DNA from: Perilla frutescens
Lineage: Eukaryota; Streptophyta; Magnoliopsida; Lamiales; Lamiaceae
Direction: 5' to 3'
Assembly: GCA_026008535.1 (NCBI GenBank)
Contig: BRKX01000004.1
Coordinates: 8,829,501 to 8,893,500 of the forward strand
Length of the DNA: 64,000 nucleotides
The notes under the pieces were generated by a model that saw only the letters and a list, made by a program, of their open reading frames with translations, made no database searches and was not told the DNA's origin. The first letter of the stretch is position 1. Each line of letters opens with the position of its first letter. Made by a program: the position numbers and the translations under genes. Below, piece after piece: positions 53,997 to 64,000 of this stretch.

Positions 53997-55805
53997 CTAC
54001 TCCCTGAAAGTTGCTTCTTTGCTCATTTTCTTTCTGCCCGACTCTCCTTTTTCTTGGGCTCCTTGCATCCTCCATGCTTCCCCTTGAAGCTGTTCTTCCC
54101 CCTCATGATGAATTTGATCCCAAAGAGTTAAGCATCCATTATCTATCTGTTCTTCTTCCCCCTTTTTGGCATCATCCAAAAGGTAAAATAGATCATATGA
54201 TGGTATTGGCAAGCTTGGCGGAAAGGTGAACGCAGTTACCATATTGTCATCATGAATTAAGAGAACTCAAGGAATTTGTATGGGTGAGGAGAGCCATGCA
54301 TATGCTTCTTCAGTTGTCATGAACTGACCTGGAGCAGAGGTGAGAGAGACTGGTTGCTCTCTGAAGTTCATCGAGGCCAAGTTGTTGAAGATCTCATCAG
54401 TTGAAGGGATGGGTAGATCATTAACGAAGGGTGAGCATGAGGAGTTGGACAGTTCATTGTCGGGAAGAGGAGCATCGGCTGGGATGCTCAGCTGGATTCG
54501 CTTGATCATCGAATCCATTATCTCTGAAAGCGTAGGTGGCGAGGAGAGTGGATGATTCATCCAGTTTCTACTCCATGTTCCTTCATTGATCCAGAAGGTG
54601 GAGCCACGAGTGTGGATGAGGTGGAATATTGTTGACTCATCCAGTTGATATCGCCATATATAGAACTGCAGGTACCGTCACAGTTTCTCAGCAAGACCGA
54701 AACCGCTTCTTAGTTGATGTTCTAGAACTGCTTCAAACTCAACCTCAATGGAGTCATGTTGGACTGACGGTAGAGATTGGGAGCTGGCTGATATTGTAGG
54801 CCGATCACTCAACCTTGAAACAGGTTCTCTCTCAATCATTAGCTCTCTTTCGTCAGAGGAGCTAACGAGTGCTTCAAAAGGTGCCTTTCCACGATCTGAG
54901 TTGGAAGGCCCTTGTCGACGTGAACGCTTCGGGATCGAATGGCCGTAGATAGTGGGGAGCATGTCCCTTCTTTTGAGATGTTCGCCATTTGGGATGATCT
55001 CATCAAACTGGCTTTGAATGATATGGCTTATGCGACTCATAAACCCGATCTTTTCATGAAAATAGCTAGTGGATGGGTTATAGGCCATTCGCTCTACATT
55101 AGCTCACAATTGAGCAAGGATGAAAGAGGCCCAGTCCGCTTTACATCCGTAGTATAGAGCGGCCATGAGATGGGCTTTGATGTCCGAGAAGTGGACTGTC
55201 TCAAAGTTGCCATGTAGGATATGGCCGGCGATATCCAAGAGTTGGAGGATATCATTTGGCATACTCTCCTTCAGCCGATGTGAATAGTCATAGTGGTTGA
55301 CGTGAGGGAGCTTCCAAGCATCCCATAATGCGTATTTGCAGGGCAATTGCAGGGTCATAATATCTGGACCGTCGCTTAGAAGGTGAAGAGTAGACATCAT
55401 CGTCTCTTTCGTCACTATGATCGTCTTGTTCCGGACGGTAGAAATGATGTTATCGCCAGAGATCATTGCATTGTAGTAGAATTTCACAACATGAGAAGGT
55501 AAGTTCTTGAGTGGCACTATCGTCAAAAATGGTAGCAGCCCAGTTGCCTCCAGTGGCCTATAAATCCTTTGAAAGTTTTCTGAGCCGAGGCATGCATTAA
55601 GATACTACAGACTTAGAGTTTTATTTTTCTTCAGCTTCTTAAGAAGTAGATTGGCATCGACCGTCTGAAATGGGGGCTTTATATCTGCAAAAAGATGTTG
55701 TTTTAGTTTAGAGAGCAAGTGTTTAGGAGAGAGAAGACTTAGCAGATGATCATAGCAAGAAAGAAAAGGGATTTGCAGATGATCGGAGCCTTCATCTCTG
55801 TGCAC
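53997..55805 (-). pseudogene. Accessory ORF gamma of Sire-2
   Basis: Third accessory ORF, nearest the LTR, and the only one also visible in Sire-1. It starts at or upstream of ATG 55805. In order: a basic N-terminus (KLKQHLFAD, LLLKKLKKNK), a stop, then an open stretch (55526-55104) with LPSHVVKFYYNAMISGDNI, the FY-x-N core of the envelope-like family, and LLDIAGHILHGNF. After a TGA at 55106-55104, shared with Sire-1, it continues open (55088-54678). Past another TGA comes the C-terminal motif HLIHTRGSTFWINEGTW. The end (54242-53997) is acidic and polar. The FY-x-N half and the FWxxExxW half are homologous to alpha and beta but very diverged. Confidence 0.75.
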
Positions 55806-56225
55806 ATATTTATTTAGCTTTGCATGCAGAAATCGAGGGTACTCGATTGCTTTTCTTAGCTGATCAACTATCTGATTTGATGGAGGATTAGCTGAATTAA
55901 TGAGAATTACATCTCAGTCGTTTGATGAAGATGTAACTTTATGCTCTTGTGGCTGAGAAGTAGCTTCTCTGAGAATGGGGTAGTTGCCATCAATAGCAAA
56001 ATATTTTCTGCAGATCTTGCTATTTATATCTCAGTAAGAAAGTATTTTCTTTTTCAATTTTGAAGAGTTGATTTAATATCAACGCAATAATATTAATTGC
56101 AGCATTGTGAGATAGAACCCTATTTTCAAATTGTAACCGTTTGAGTATAATATAAGAAATTTTATAATCGTAACGGTAAATAATGTAATTATGAAAAGCT
56201 TTGAAAAATAAAAACTTATCCTGAT

Positions 56226-58223
56226 TCAGTTGCGATACAGTCCAACTAATTTGATGGCTTTTATGGTTGGATGATCAGTTGAGGCTTGCTTCTCAGTTGT
56301 TGCTAAAGAACTGTCTGAAGTGGAAGCTGTATTTGAACTGAATTGATCAGTTGGTTTGATTAGTTGCTTGGCTCTCAATAGACAGTTTCTGCTTCTTGAA
56401 AGGCCTAGCTGGACTGGCTGCACTGTTTCCTTGGGATGCTGTTGTGGTCTTTGGCAGTTCAGGCTTTGCAGTTCTCCGGGCTTGGTGAAGATGAAGTTGG
56501 ATGGCAACTGATGACTTTTTCATCCTTTGACTAAGGGATTGGGAAGTTCCCTTTGATGATGATCGAAACTGATCATTTTTCATAGGCAATTGCATGCCTT
56601 TTGAGCTAGATGTGAGCAGTGGAGTGACATAGCTTTTGGATAGGAGACTTGGTGATGTGGTAGTGTCTTCATCATCACTATCGCTCTCGTCAGCACGCCT
56701 TGGATTCTTCTGGGTAGCCACAACTTCAGTTTGTAATAGATATGGTTCTATCTTTTCAACTACCGGTGGAGTTTGTTGTGAGGGCTCAGATGACTGACTT
56801 GATAGATTATCAAAGTTCAGTTTTCGACAAAGCGAGCCAGTTGGGCAGTTGACTAGTTGATCTTCAGTTCCAACTGCTTGAGGCACGATGCTGGTCTTGA
56901 TTTCTGCTAATAAGGCAGTGGCTGGAATCTTGTTGTCAATCCGTTGACACATGATGTGCTGGACTTGCACAATGGTTGAAGAAAATGGATTTGATGAACC
57001 TATCCATTTGATGCTCCAAGTTTCTTCTCGCTTCCAATAGCTCATGCCGTGAAAGGCAGTTAACAGAAAATGAGACTGGATGGACATAAAATGTCTTTAG
57101 TTATACCAATAGAAATAACGGTGGAGTTGTTTGAACAACTCTTGGTCACGTTGTGCAACAAAGGCAAAGTGATTGAGAAGGAGATTGGTCACTTCCTTTT
57201 GTGCACTTTTGATTGCATATTCACCACTATAAAAAGTGTGAATATTCTCTTCAGTTAGCTGGAGGGGAGGGCATGTACTTCTGAAGTAGTCCGTTCCGTA
57301 GTTTGGATGAGGGATTCCAATGAATGGAATAAGCTCATCTGGATCAGAGCAAACCTGGAAGTCAACTGGTGATCCATTCTTTGATTTTGGAGACTGAACG
57401 ACATTGGCAGTTGAGTTGCTCGATTAGTGGTTGCCTATCTTGGCCTTGGCTTTTCTCTTTTTCTTTAGCGACTGAAGATGAGCAGTTCCTTTCTTGGGAA
57501 TCCAGTCAGAGATAAGAACTGGTAGTGACTCATCATTTGGAAGCTTTAGCTGGTCTTAAAGCATTTTACTCATTCATAGACCAAGTCCAACCTTGGACTC
57601 AAATTTACCAAAGTTCTTTGAATCAGAGGCCTTGATGACTTGATGCTTGAATTGTTGGAAGACAAATTCTGCCCAGTTAGTTTGTCGCCCTTCAGCAAGG
57701 TGAATCATAACCTTGTATCTCTCTTGGGTGAGTTGACTCAGGCTTCCAATGGCCCCGAACATCATCTTGTTCGTTATGTCAAGTAGAACTCCATACTCGG
57801 GCTTCAGGTCAGTTTTAGCAGTTGTAAAACTGAATTGCTTGTCGCAGGTTGAAGCTTTCCATTTTCGCCAGTACAATTCTATAGATTCCTTTAGATCTTG
57901 AACGGATGAACCTTCTTGTGGGAGTTGGAACACTTCTGCAATTGTCCTTTCAGTGATTTGAAGTGGTCGTCCTTGAATCACTAATGTCACTTTCTTTCCA
58001 TCTGCAGATAATTTTGCTTGAAGTAAAAATTCACTCACCAAATATTGTCTAAAGAACTTTGGTGGTGTTTCCAGGTAGTAAAAATTTCTGTCTTGTGAAG
58101 ATTGGACAGAAGGAGTGGGTTATTTGATTCATTTAGAATCAATTGAAATTTCTTCCTATCAAGAAATTTATCTCCCATAAGTTGTACTTTAAAGGAATTT
58201 GAAGATCTGGATAATTCGGCCAT
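56226..58223 (-). pseudogene. Accessory ORF beta of Sire-2
   Basis: Middle accessory ORF. It starts MAELSRSSNSFKVQL (ATG 58223), like alpha's MADRRAPT start. A frameshift near 58040 leads to the conserved block VIQGRPLQITERTIAEVFQL, PQEGSSVQDL, YWRKWKA and NWAEFVFQQFKH (58041-57574). After stops the next part reads LIPFIGIPHPNYGTDYFRS and CPPLQLTEENI, then SHFLLTAFHGMSYWKREE with TWSIKW. The C-terminal open stretch (57087-56347) is Ser/Gln-rich with SDSDDEDTTTSP. Each block has its counterpart in alpha in the same order, so beta is a full-length paralogue. Confidence 0.75.
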
Positions 58224-58586
58224 CTTTAAGGTTGATTGAGATTTTGGGAATTTAAGATCTTTTGGGAGAGAGTTTTAGAGATTGTAGAAGGAGAGGGCCT
58301 TTTGAAAGGTTTGAAAGAGAGGGTCTGTTTATGAGTGTTGGGACAGGCTTATGGATCTGTTGGTTGGAATGGTACTAGCCTCTGGTCTCTTTTAGTCGTT
58401 GGCAATTAATGACTTTCACACGTGTCATTGTTTTACAACGGTCAAAATTTCAAAATAAATGTGAGGCTTAAAATTTATTTGAAATAAAAAGAACTTTTAT
58501 AAATATATCAAAAGATATAATTACAAACTGATTAACAAGAAGTATACTTAGGGCTTTTCTAATCAGGTTTTAACTTGATCAGCCAC

Positions 58587-61201
58587 TTAGTCCTTTTTGT
58601 GATCAGTTTTCCTTTTCTTAGCTAGCGGTTCATGAGGATCCTCTTCTCCAACCTCATCACTGCTTTCTGACTCCGTTTCAGCGAACTGGAGCCTTGGATG
58701 GGTTTGCAGCTGCTTGATCTGCTCAGTGTGCAGTTTAACCTGTTGCAGTTGGGAGTGGATCAACTCTTCATAATACGGAGGGAGCTGGACTATTGAACTG
58801 CTTGACTGAGCAATAAACTGTACTACTCTGGAGTCCACTTCCTCTCCTGCTTCAGTTCCAACAAGTTCCTCACAAGGAACTGTGTGAGAGTGGTCTGCTT
58901 TCTCCAACTAATAGATTCATCATAGCTTGCCGCTGGTGGTGTTTCTGGTGCGGTAGCTAGGGCTTCAGCTTGAAGGGCCCTTTGAACTAGATCAAAGTAC
59001 ACAGTTAGTGCTAGTGTACCTTGATAGGTAGGTTGTTCATCCAATTGAGCAGTCTGTCCAGTTGGCTGGTCAGACTCAGCTGGCTCTGGAGTTGTATCTT
59101 GAAGAGGAGTAGTTTGAGGTTCAGTTGGCTCCTCAGGTAGTTCAGTCTCTTCAGTTGTCTTCTGTGGCTCTTCATCACATGGAAGATCTGGTAGAGTAGG
59201 AGATTTGAGCAGTTCTTCAAACTCCTGATCGCTGGCTGTTTGCTCGTCAACTGGTTGCACCTTAGGAGAATCATCAAGAAGATCAATGAAGCTGTCATCC
59301 GGTTGAGGGGATTCCTCGAATGTTAACTGTCTAGCTACAGATTCTATGACAATTTGCTTTGGGATGTGAGCTGCAACAGTTCCAGCCCCTTGTTGACTGC
59401 TTTGAGCTTCTTCGTTAAACTGGTTCTGCACCTCCCGAAGCTGTTGCTGCCTGAGTTTTAACACTTCATTGAGCAACCAATGTTGTTGATCTTGAGGATT
59501 TTTCCACTGTTGCTGCTCGGTTTGAGTTTGCAGATGTGGCAATCTGATGTTGGCCAAGTTTAGTAGATCATTCATTAATTCCAACAACGTTTGTTGTTCT
59601 GGATATGGATGCTTCCTTCGAATGGCAAGCATTCTTTTCAAGGTGATGACTGGATTTTGTTCTGGAGTTTCCTGTCCAGCCCATAGCATGCTCCACTTTT
59701 CTTCCCTTCTCCAGAAGCTTATCCCGTGTAGAGCAGTTAGGAGAAAATGGACTTCGGAATTGAAGCAATGTCTCCATAGGTACCAATAAACATACCTCGT
59801 TAGGGCTGCATACAGAGCGGCAGTACCAATCACATCTTCAATAAAATTTTCAGTAATGAATTTCTGCACTTGTCCGTCAGCCCAACATTTGACGATTTCA
59901 GATCTTGATAGAGCTCTTATATTTTCTTCGGTCTCTCCCATCGGAGGGCACGCAGTTCTGAAGAAATCTTCCCCTGAGTCCTTTGGAGGAATTCCCCTGT
60001 CAGGCACAATATCATCTCCTTCAATTGGTGCTACATCAAACACCTTGATATTGTGAGGAGGCAGTTTCGGAGGGGGTGGAGGCCCTGATTTCTTCTTTTT
60101 CCCTTTTGGTTGAACTGCTGCAGATTTCTTCTTTGACTTGCCAGTTCTTTCCTTGAACTAAACTGGCTTGGTAGGGATCTTTTCTTCAGTTGAATCAAGA
60201 GATGATCCATAGCGAACTTGGCATAGTGGCTTAGCTTTAATTGAGCTTCCCAACATTTGGCTTATTGGGAGATTATCGTCTGAGTCGGAGTCTTCTTGAG
60301 GCATCTCAACAGTAATTTCTTTGCCTTTTCTTTTTGCAGGCTCCTCTGCTTTCTTTAAGATGGAAGCAGTTGCCTGACTGCTCTTGATGTTTATGGATTT
60401 TGCAGCTGGCTGCCTTCTGGTTGTTGCTGGTATAAAATCCAGTTTGCCGATCACCAGCGTGTCGGTTTCTTCTATCATGTAGTTAAAACTGCTTTCCAAT
60501 ATGATGTTGATTGTGCTTGAATAACACATCTTTTGATGGAATTCTTTTGGTGACCAATTCTTCTCCACAATATCAACGTACTTCTTTATTTGCTCGAAGA
60601 AGTATTGAGCCCAGAAGATGTTGATGTCTCTAATGATCGCTGCACATATTTTGTACTTGTGCTCTGACATTTCTGAGTGGCTTGCAGTTGTTCCAGTGAT
60701 CATTCTAGCAGCAACTGATGCTAGAACCCTAGATTCTTCTTGAAAAAGAGACATGAGTGTACTGCTCTTGTATGGATCTGCACATTTCTTCCTCTTCCAC
60801 TGACGGTAGGCTTCCTCTTGATCCACTTCAACATCTTGCAATCTTATTCCAGTAGATGGCAGTTTAAACAGTCTTTCGAGTAGTTCTAGAGTTATGATCA
60901 GTTCGACTCCATGAACTTCAGTCTCTATTCTGTCATCGTAGCCTTTTGAGTTTAAGTAAAACTCAACCACAGCCTCTGGATAAATCTTTGATGGGTACTC
61001 TTCTGTGAAGCTTTTCAGGCCACTTTGATCTATCTTCGTGATCAGTGAGTTGCAAAGATCGGAATCTGAACATTTTTCTCTATAAGCCCCTATATCCAGG
61101 AACTTATCTCTGTAGAGATTCATTTGGAATCCTCGTGAACATTCACCAGTTCTTTTAAAGTTGAACTTTCATCGAACAGTTGGTGCGCGTCTGTCAGCCA
61201 T
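58587..61201 (-). pseudogene. Accessory ORF alpha of Sire-2, the best preserved
   Basis: Homology with beta places the start at ATG 61201 (MADRRAPTVR), followed by one TGA before ATG 61123. The 321-codon open part holds AVVEFYLNSKGYDDRIETEV, LERLFKLPSTGIRLQD, YRQWKRKKC and FWAQYFFEQIKKYV. A single in-frame TAG (60158-60160) separates it from a 406-codon stretch in the same frame. Next come basic KGKKKKSGPPPPPKLPP, GIPPKDSGEDFFR, then HFLLTALHGISFWRREE with KWSMLW, a Gln-rich probable coiled coil (about 59550-59380) and an acidic Pro/Thr-rich tail. A frameshift near 58905 leads to the end (LAKKRKTDHKKD, nuclear-signal-like). Intact it would be about 870 residues. No signal peptide or membrane span is visible. 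Confidence 0.75.
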
Positions 61202-62018
61202 GGAGTTTTTGGATAAATGATTTAGGAAGGGTAAATTGGCTTAGACTAAGTTTAGGAACTGAATGATTTCACTTTCGTAAAATTTGTAGAACAGTTTCAA
61301 GAATTGAAGGATGAGAGATGTTTTAACTCTTTACTGTGTTTGAGATTGGTAAAAGTGAAAATGAAAGTTTAGCCATCCCTTTTATAGAAAATGATGAGAT
61401 TCATCCAGTGGTTGTGATGCTTGGTATGCCCAATATTCAACAGTCGGATTAACTCAATCAACCTGTAGATTGGCCTTTCGATTCTATCCGTTGGGGATAA
61501 ATGAAGGAGAGAGAAAAAGTTCAACGGTAATATTTGAGTGACACGTGTTTTTACCATTTCTAATATTGAAATTTGAACTTATCTTTTCTCTCTAGCAGCT
61601 TCTCCTTGGCTTGAAAACTGATTACGTCATCAGTTGGCATCCACTGTAACTGATGATCCTTTTGTTGATCAGTTTTAACTGAGATGTCTTTTCATCAGTT
61701 AGGAATTGGTCTTGACCGTTTAGACCTTTGTTCAGCTGCTTCCTAGTTCAGCTGTTCTCCTTCAGCTGGTCTTTGAACTGTCATCTCCTTTTGATTTGAC
61801 TTCAGTTCCTAGTACTCCTTCATCAGTTTGATCAATTTGCAGCTTGTGTGTACTGCATAACTGACTAGATCATTAGTTTGAACGACTGAACTGATGATTT
61901 AGTTGAACTAATGGAGTAAACTGATCATCTCCAGTTTACTTTTCTCTTAGCAGCTTCTTGCCTTTACTTCAAACTGATGGCTTTTGTGGCCAACTGATCA
62001 GTTTTTCGCCTTTTTGAT
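61202..62018 (-). other. Spacer between pol and ORF alpha in Sire-2
   Basis: No coding signal in about 0.8 kb. It is rich in CAGTT/AACTG words (61620-62000). This length is enough for an internal promoter or an intron of a spliced accessory transcript, but I see no clear signal for either. Confidence 0.45.
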
Positions 62019-64000
62019 TCAGTTTCTCTCTACAGCTGGAGTGGTCCCTTGGCCTTTTTCCTCCAGTTTATCATCTTTATCCTGTGATGCTAGCTCTAGC
62101 AGTCCCAGCTGTATGCATAGCTCCATAAACCTTGCTTCAGGTAATGGTTTGGTGAAGATGTCAGTTATCTCCTTCTCAGTGTTGACATATTTGATGCATA
62201 TGTCTTTCTTCTTGATGTGATCTCTGATGAAGTGATGTCTTATGTCAATGTGCTTGGTTCTTGAATGTAGAACTAGATTCTGAGATATCGCAATTGCACT
62301 ATTGTTGTCACAGTAGATAGGCACTTCTTTAGTTTCAACTTTGTAGTCCTTCAACTGTTGCTTCATCCAGAGTATCTGCGCACAGCAACTTCCAGCAGCT
62401 ACATATTCTGCTTCAGTTGTTGACGTGGCAACTGAGTGTTACTTCTTGCTAAACCAGGATATCAGTTTGCTTCCCAGAAACTGACATGTTCCACTGGTAC
62501 TTTTTCTGTCAATTTTGTATCCACCAAAGTCTGAGTCTGAATAACCAATTAGGCTCAAACTGTCATCTCTGGGATACCATAGTCCAAGATTTATGGTTCC
62601 TTTGAGATATTTGATAATCCTCTTAGCTACTTCAACCTGGCTCTTCTTTGGATTAGCTTGAAACCGTGCGCATAGTCCGACTGAATAAGAGATGTCTGGC
62701 TGGCTAGCTGTTAAGTAGACTAGAGACCAAATGATTCTTCTGTAATATGTTTGGCTAACTGATTCTCCTTCTTCATCGAGAGTTAGCTGAACTGATGTGT
62801 TCATAGGAATCTTGAGAGTTTTTCCTTTGCTTACTCCAAACTTTTTGACTAGCTCATTGGTGTACTTCGCCTGGCTGATAAAGATTCCATCTTTCAGCTG
62901 CTTCACTTGGAGTCCTAGGAAGAATGGCATTTCTCCCATCATGGTCATCTCAAATTCTCTTTGCATCAGTTGAGCGATTCGTGTGCATAGATCTTTACTT
63001 TTTTATCCAAAAATTATATCATGCACATAAATTTGAACCAGTAAGATATCAGTTGATCGTTCTATTCGGAATAGAGTTCGATCAACGACTCCCTTTTGAA
63101 ACCCATTTTTCAGTAAGAATGTTGTTAGAGTTTCATACCATGCTCTAGGAGCTTGCTTCAGTCTATATAGGGCTTTCTTCAGTTTGAAGACTTGATCACC
63201 AATTTCAAATCCTGACGGTTGCTCGACATATACGTCCTCCTTGATCATTCCTTGAAGAAAAGCACTCTTGACATCCATCTGGTAGACTGTGAAGTTGAAA
63301 TGTGCTGCATAGGCTAGGAACAGTCTGATGGCTTCCAATCTTGCAACTGGCGCGAATGTCTCATCAAAGTCGATCCCTTCACTTTGTGAGTATCCTTTGG
63401 CTACCAGTCTAGCCTTGTTCCTTGTGATCACTCCTTGTTCATCCAGTTTGTTGTGAAAGACCCATTTTGTACCAATGACCTTTTGGGTTTTTGGCCTATC
63501 AACAAGAAACCATACGTCATTTCTTGTGAACTGGTTCAGTTCTTCTTGCATAGCTATGATCCAGTCAGAGTCTTCCAAGGCTTCTTTGACATTTGCTGGT
63601 TCAGTTTGAGATATGAAGCATGTGAATAATGCATGCTCAGTTGAACTTCTGGTCTGGACTCTACTTCTTGGATCACCAACTATCTTGTCAGTTGGGTGGC
63701 TTCGGAGCCATTTGGGCAAGGTAGCTTCAGCTGGGTCCTCAGCTGGCTCTTCTGTGGTGACATCATCAGTCGCTCTTTCACCAGCTGGTTCAGCATTTTC
63801 ATCAGTTCTTCCCTCTATTTCAGTTGTGGGGTTTGTGGTCTCAGCACGATTTGTGTCTTCATTGACCAAGTTGTTCTCAACTGGTATTGTGCCAGTTTCA
63901 TTGCCTTCTTCTAGTGAAACTTCAACCTGCTCTGGAACAATGTGATCTACATAGTCCTACAAGTTCTCAGTTTCACTAGGTAGTACTTGAACTGATGTGT
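62019..64000 (-). pseudogene. Sire-2 pol: RT and RNase H
   Basis: Enters from the right edge. An acidic, Thr/Pro-rich linker (EEPAEDPAEATLPKWLR) leads to RT: VIGTKWVFHNKLDE, ARLVAKGYSQSEGIDFDETF, YQMDVKSAFLQG (first catalytic Asp present) and LYRLKQAPRAWYE. The catalytic YVDD box reads YVHDIIFG, with His for Asp, followed by a stop. Then FFLGLQVKQ and YLTASQPDISYSVG. RNase H follows with GYSDSDFGG, a stop, TTEAEYVAAGS and IYCDNNSAIA, so its acidic residues are kept. The tail LEEKGQGTTPAVERN ends at 62019. RT cannot be active as it stands. Confidence 0.9.

Larger units (their letters stand above)
49175..64000 (-). mobile_element. Sire-2: Sirevirus-like Copia element with three accessory ORFs
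   Basis: Minus strand, 5' part beyond the window. In element order: RT and RNase H (64000-62019), a noncoding gap (62018-61202), accessory ORFs alpha, beta and gamma, a repeat-rich region, a PPT (53522-53510) and the 3' LTR (53508-49175), which holds a solo Gypsy LTR. The right-hand repeat copy (Sire-1) confirms the gamma-PPT-LTR order. More than 12 kb of Sire-2 itself is visible, so the whole element must be unusually large for Copia. All ORFs have some damage. Confidence 0.85.

Noticed and set aside
58587..61201. Alpha as a true viral envelope glycoprotein
   Set aside because: No signal peptide, membrane segment or cysteine-rich ectodomain; it has basic nuclear-type signals and a Gln-rich coiled coil instead.

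Overview
The window looks like heterochromatic, gene-poor nuclear DNA of a eudicot-type flowering plant. I found no convincing host gene, rRNA, tRNA or CRISPR array. Nearly all of it is nested LTR retrotransposons, some solo LTRs and a few DNA-transposon remnants. Almost every coding region is broken by stops or frameshifts. The names Sire-1/2/3, Copia-A/B/C, Gypsy-A/B/D and Athila are labels used only here. Family assignments rest on recognised protein motifs, primer-binding sites (PBS), polypurine tracts (PPT), LTR ends and target-site duplications (TSDs), not on a database search.

Left part (1-17787, + strand unless stated). Sire-1 is the 3' end of a Copia element with an accessory ORF, a PPT and a 1.44-kb LTR; it ends at 3684. 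It abuts the integrase gene of Copia-A, which lies on the minus strand. Gypsy-A (3993-14368, TSD GATCG on both sides, LTRs about 3 kb) also lies inside that integrase gene and splits it into 3685-3992 and 14369-14614. Gypsy-A has lost its own genes and now holds the 3' end of Copia-B (RNase H, PPT, LTR) and scraps of other LTR elements. The rest of Copia-A (integrase start, protease, gag, PBS, 5' LTR) runs from 14369 to 17787.

Middle part (17788-43626). A low-coding stretch holds a broken Ulp1-type protease fragment and a 582-bp MITE with an 11-bp TSD. Next comes a 15-kb Athila-type Gypsy element (20889-36023) with tRNA-Asp-type PBS, gag and protease but no reverse transcriptase or integrase. 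Its gag is split by Gypsy-B, a gag-only LTR element (23950-28572). Its 3' LTR carries a solo Copia LTR with TSD GTAAC (32574-34035). Copia-C follows on the minus strand with an LTR, an envelope-like accessory ORF, RNase H and part of RT. Then come a hAT-like element (about 41025-42559) and AT-rich spacer.

Right part (43627-64000). Sire-3 (+) has an LTR, PBS and broken gag-pol, and is interrupted inside integrase by a minus-strand LTR of the Gypsy-A family. That LTR is cut by Sire-2 (minus, 49175 to beyond the window), whose own 3' LTR carries a solo Gypsy LTR (Gypsy-D, TSD ACAGG). This is four levels of nesting. The most interesting object is the 3' half of Sire-2: between pol and the PPT it carries three tandem, strongly diverged but homologous accessory ORFs (alpha 58587-61201, beta 56226-58223, gamma 53997-55805). 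Sire-type Copia elements are normally described with one such envelope-like ORF.
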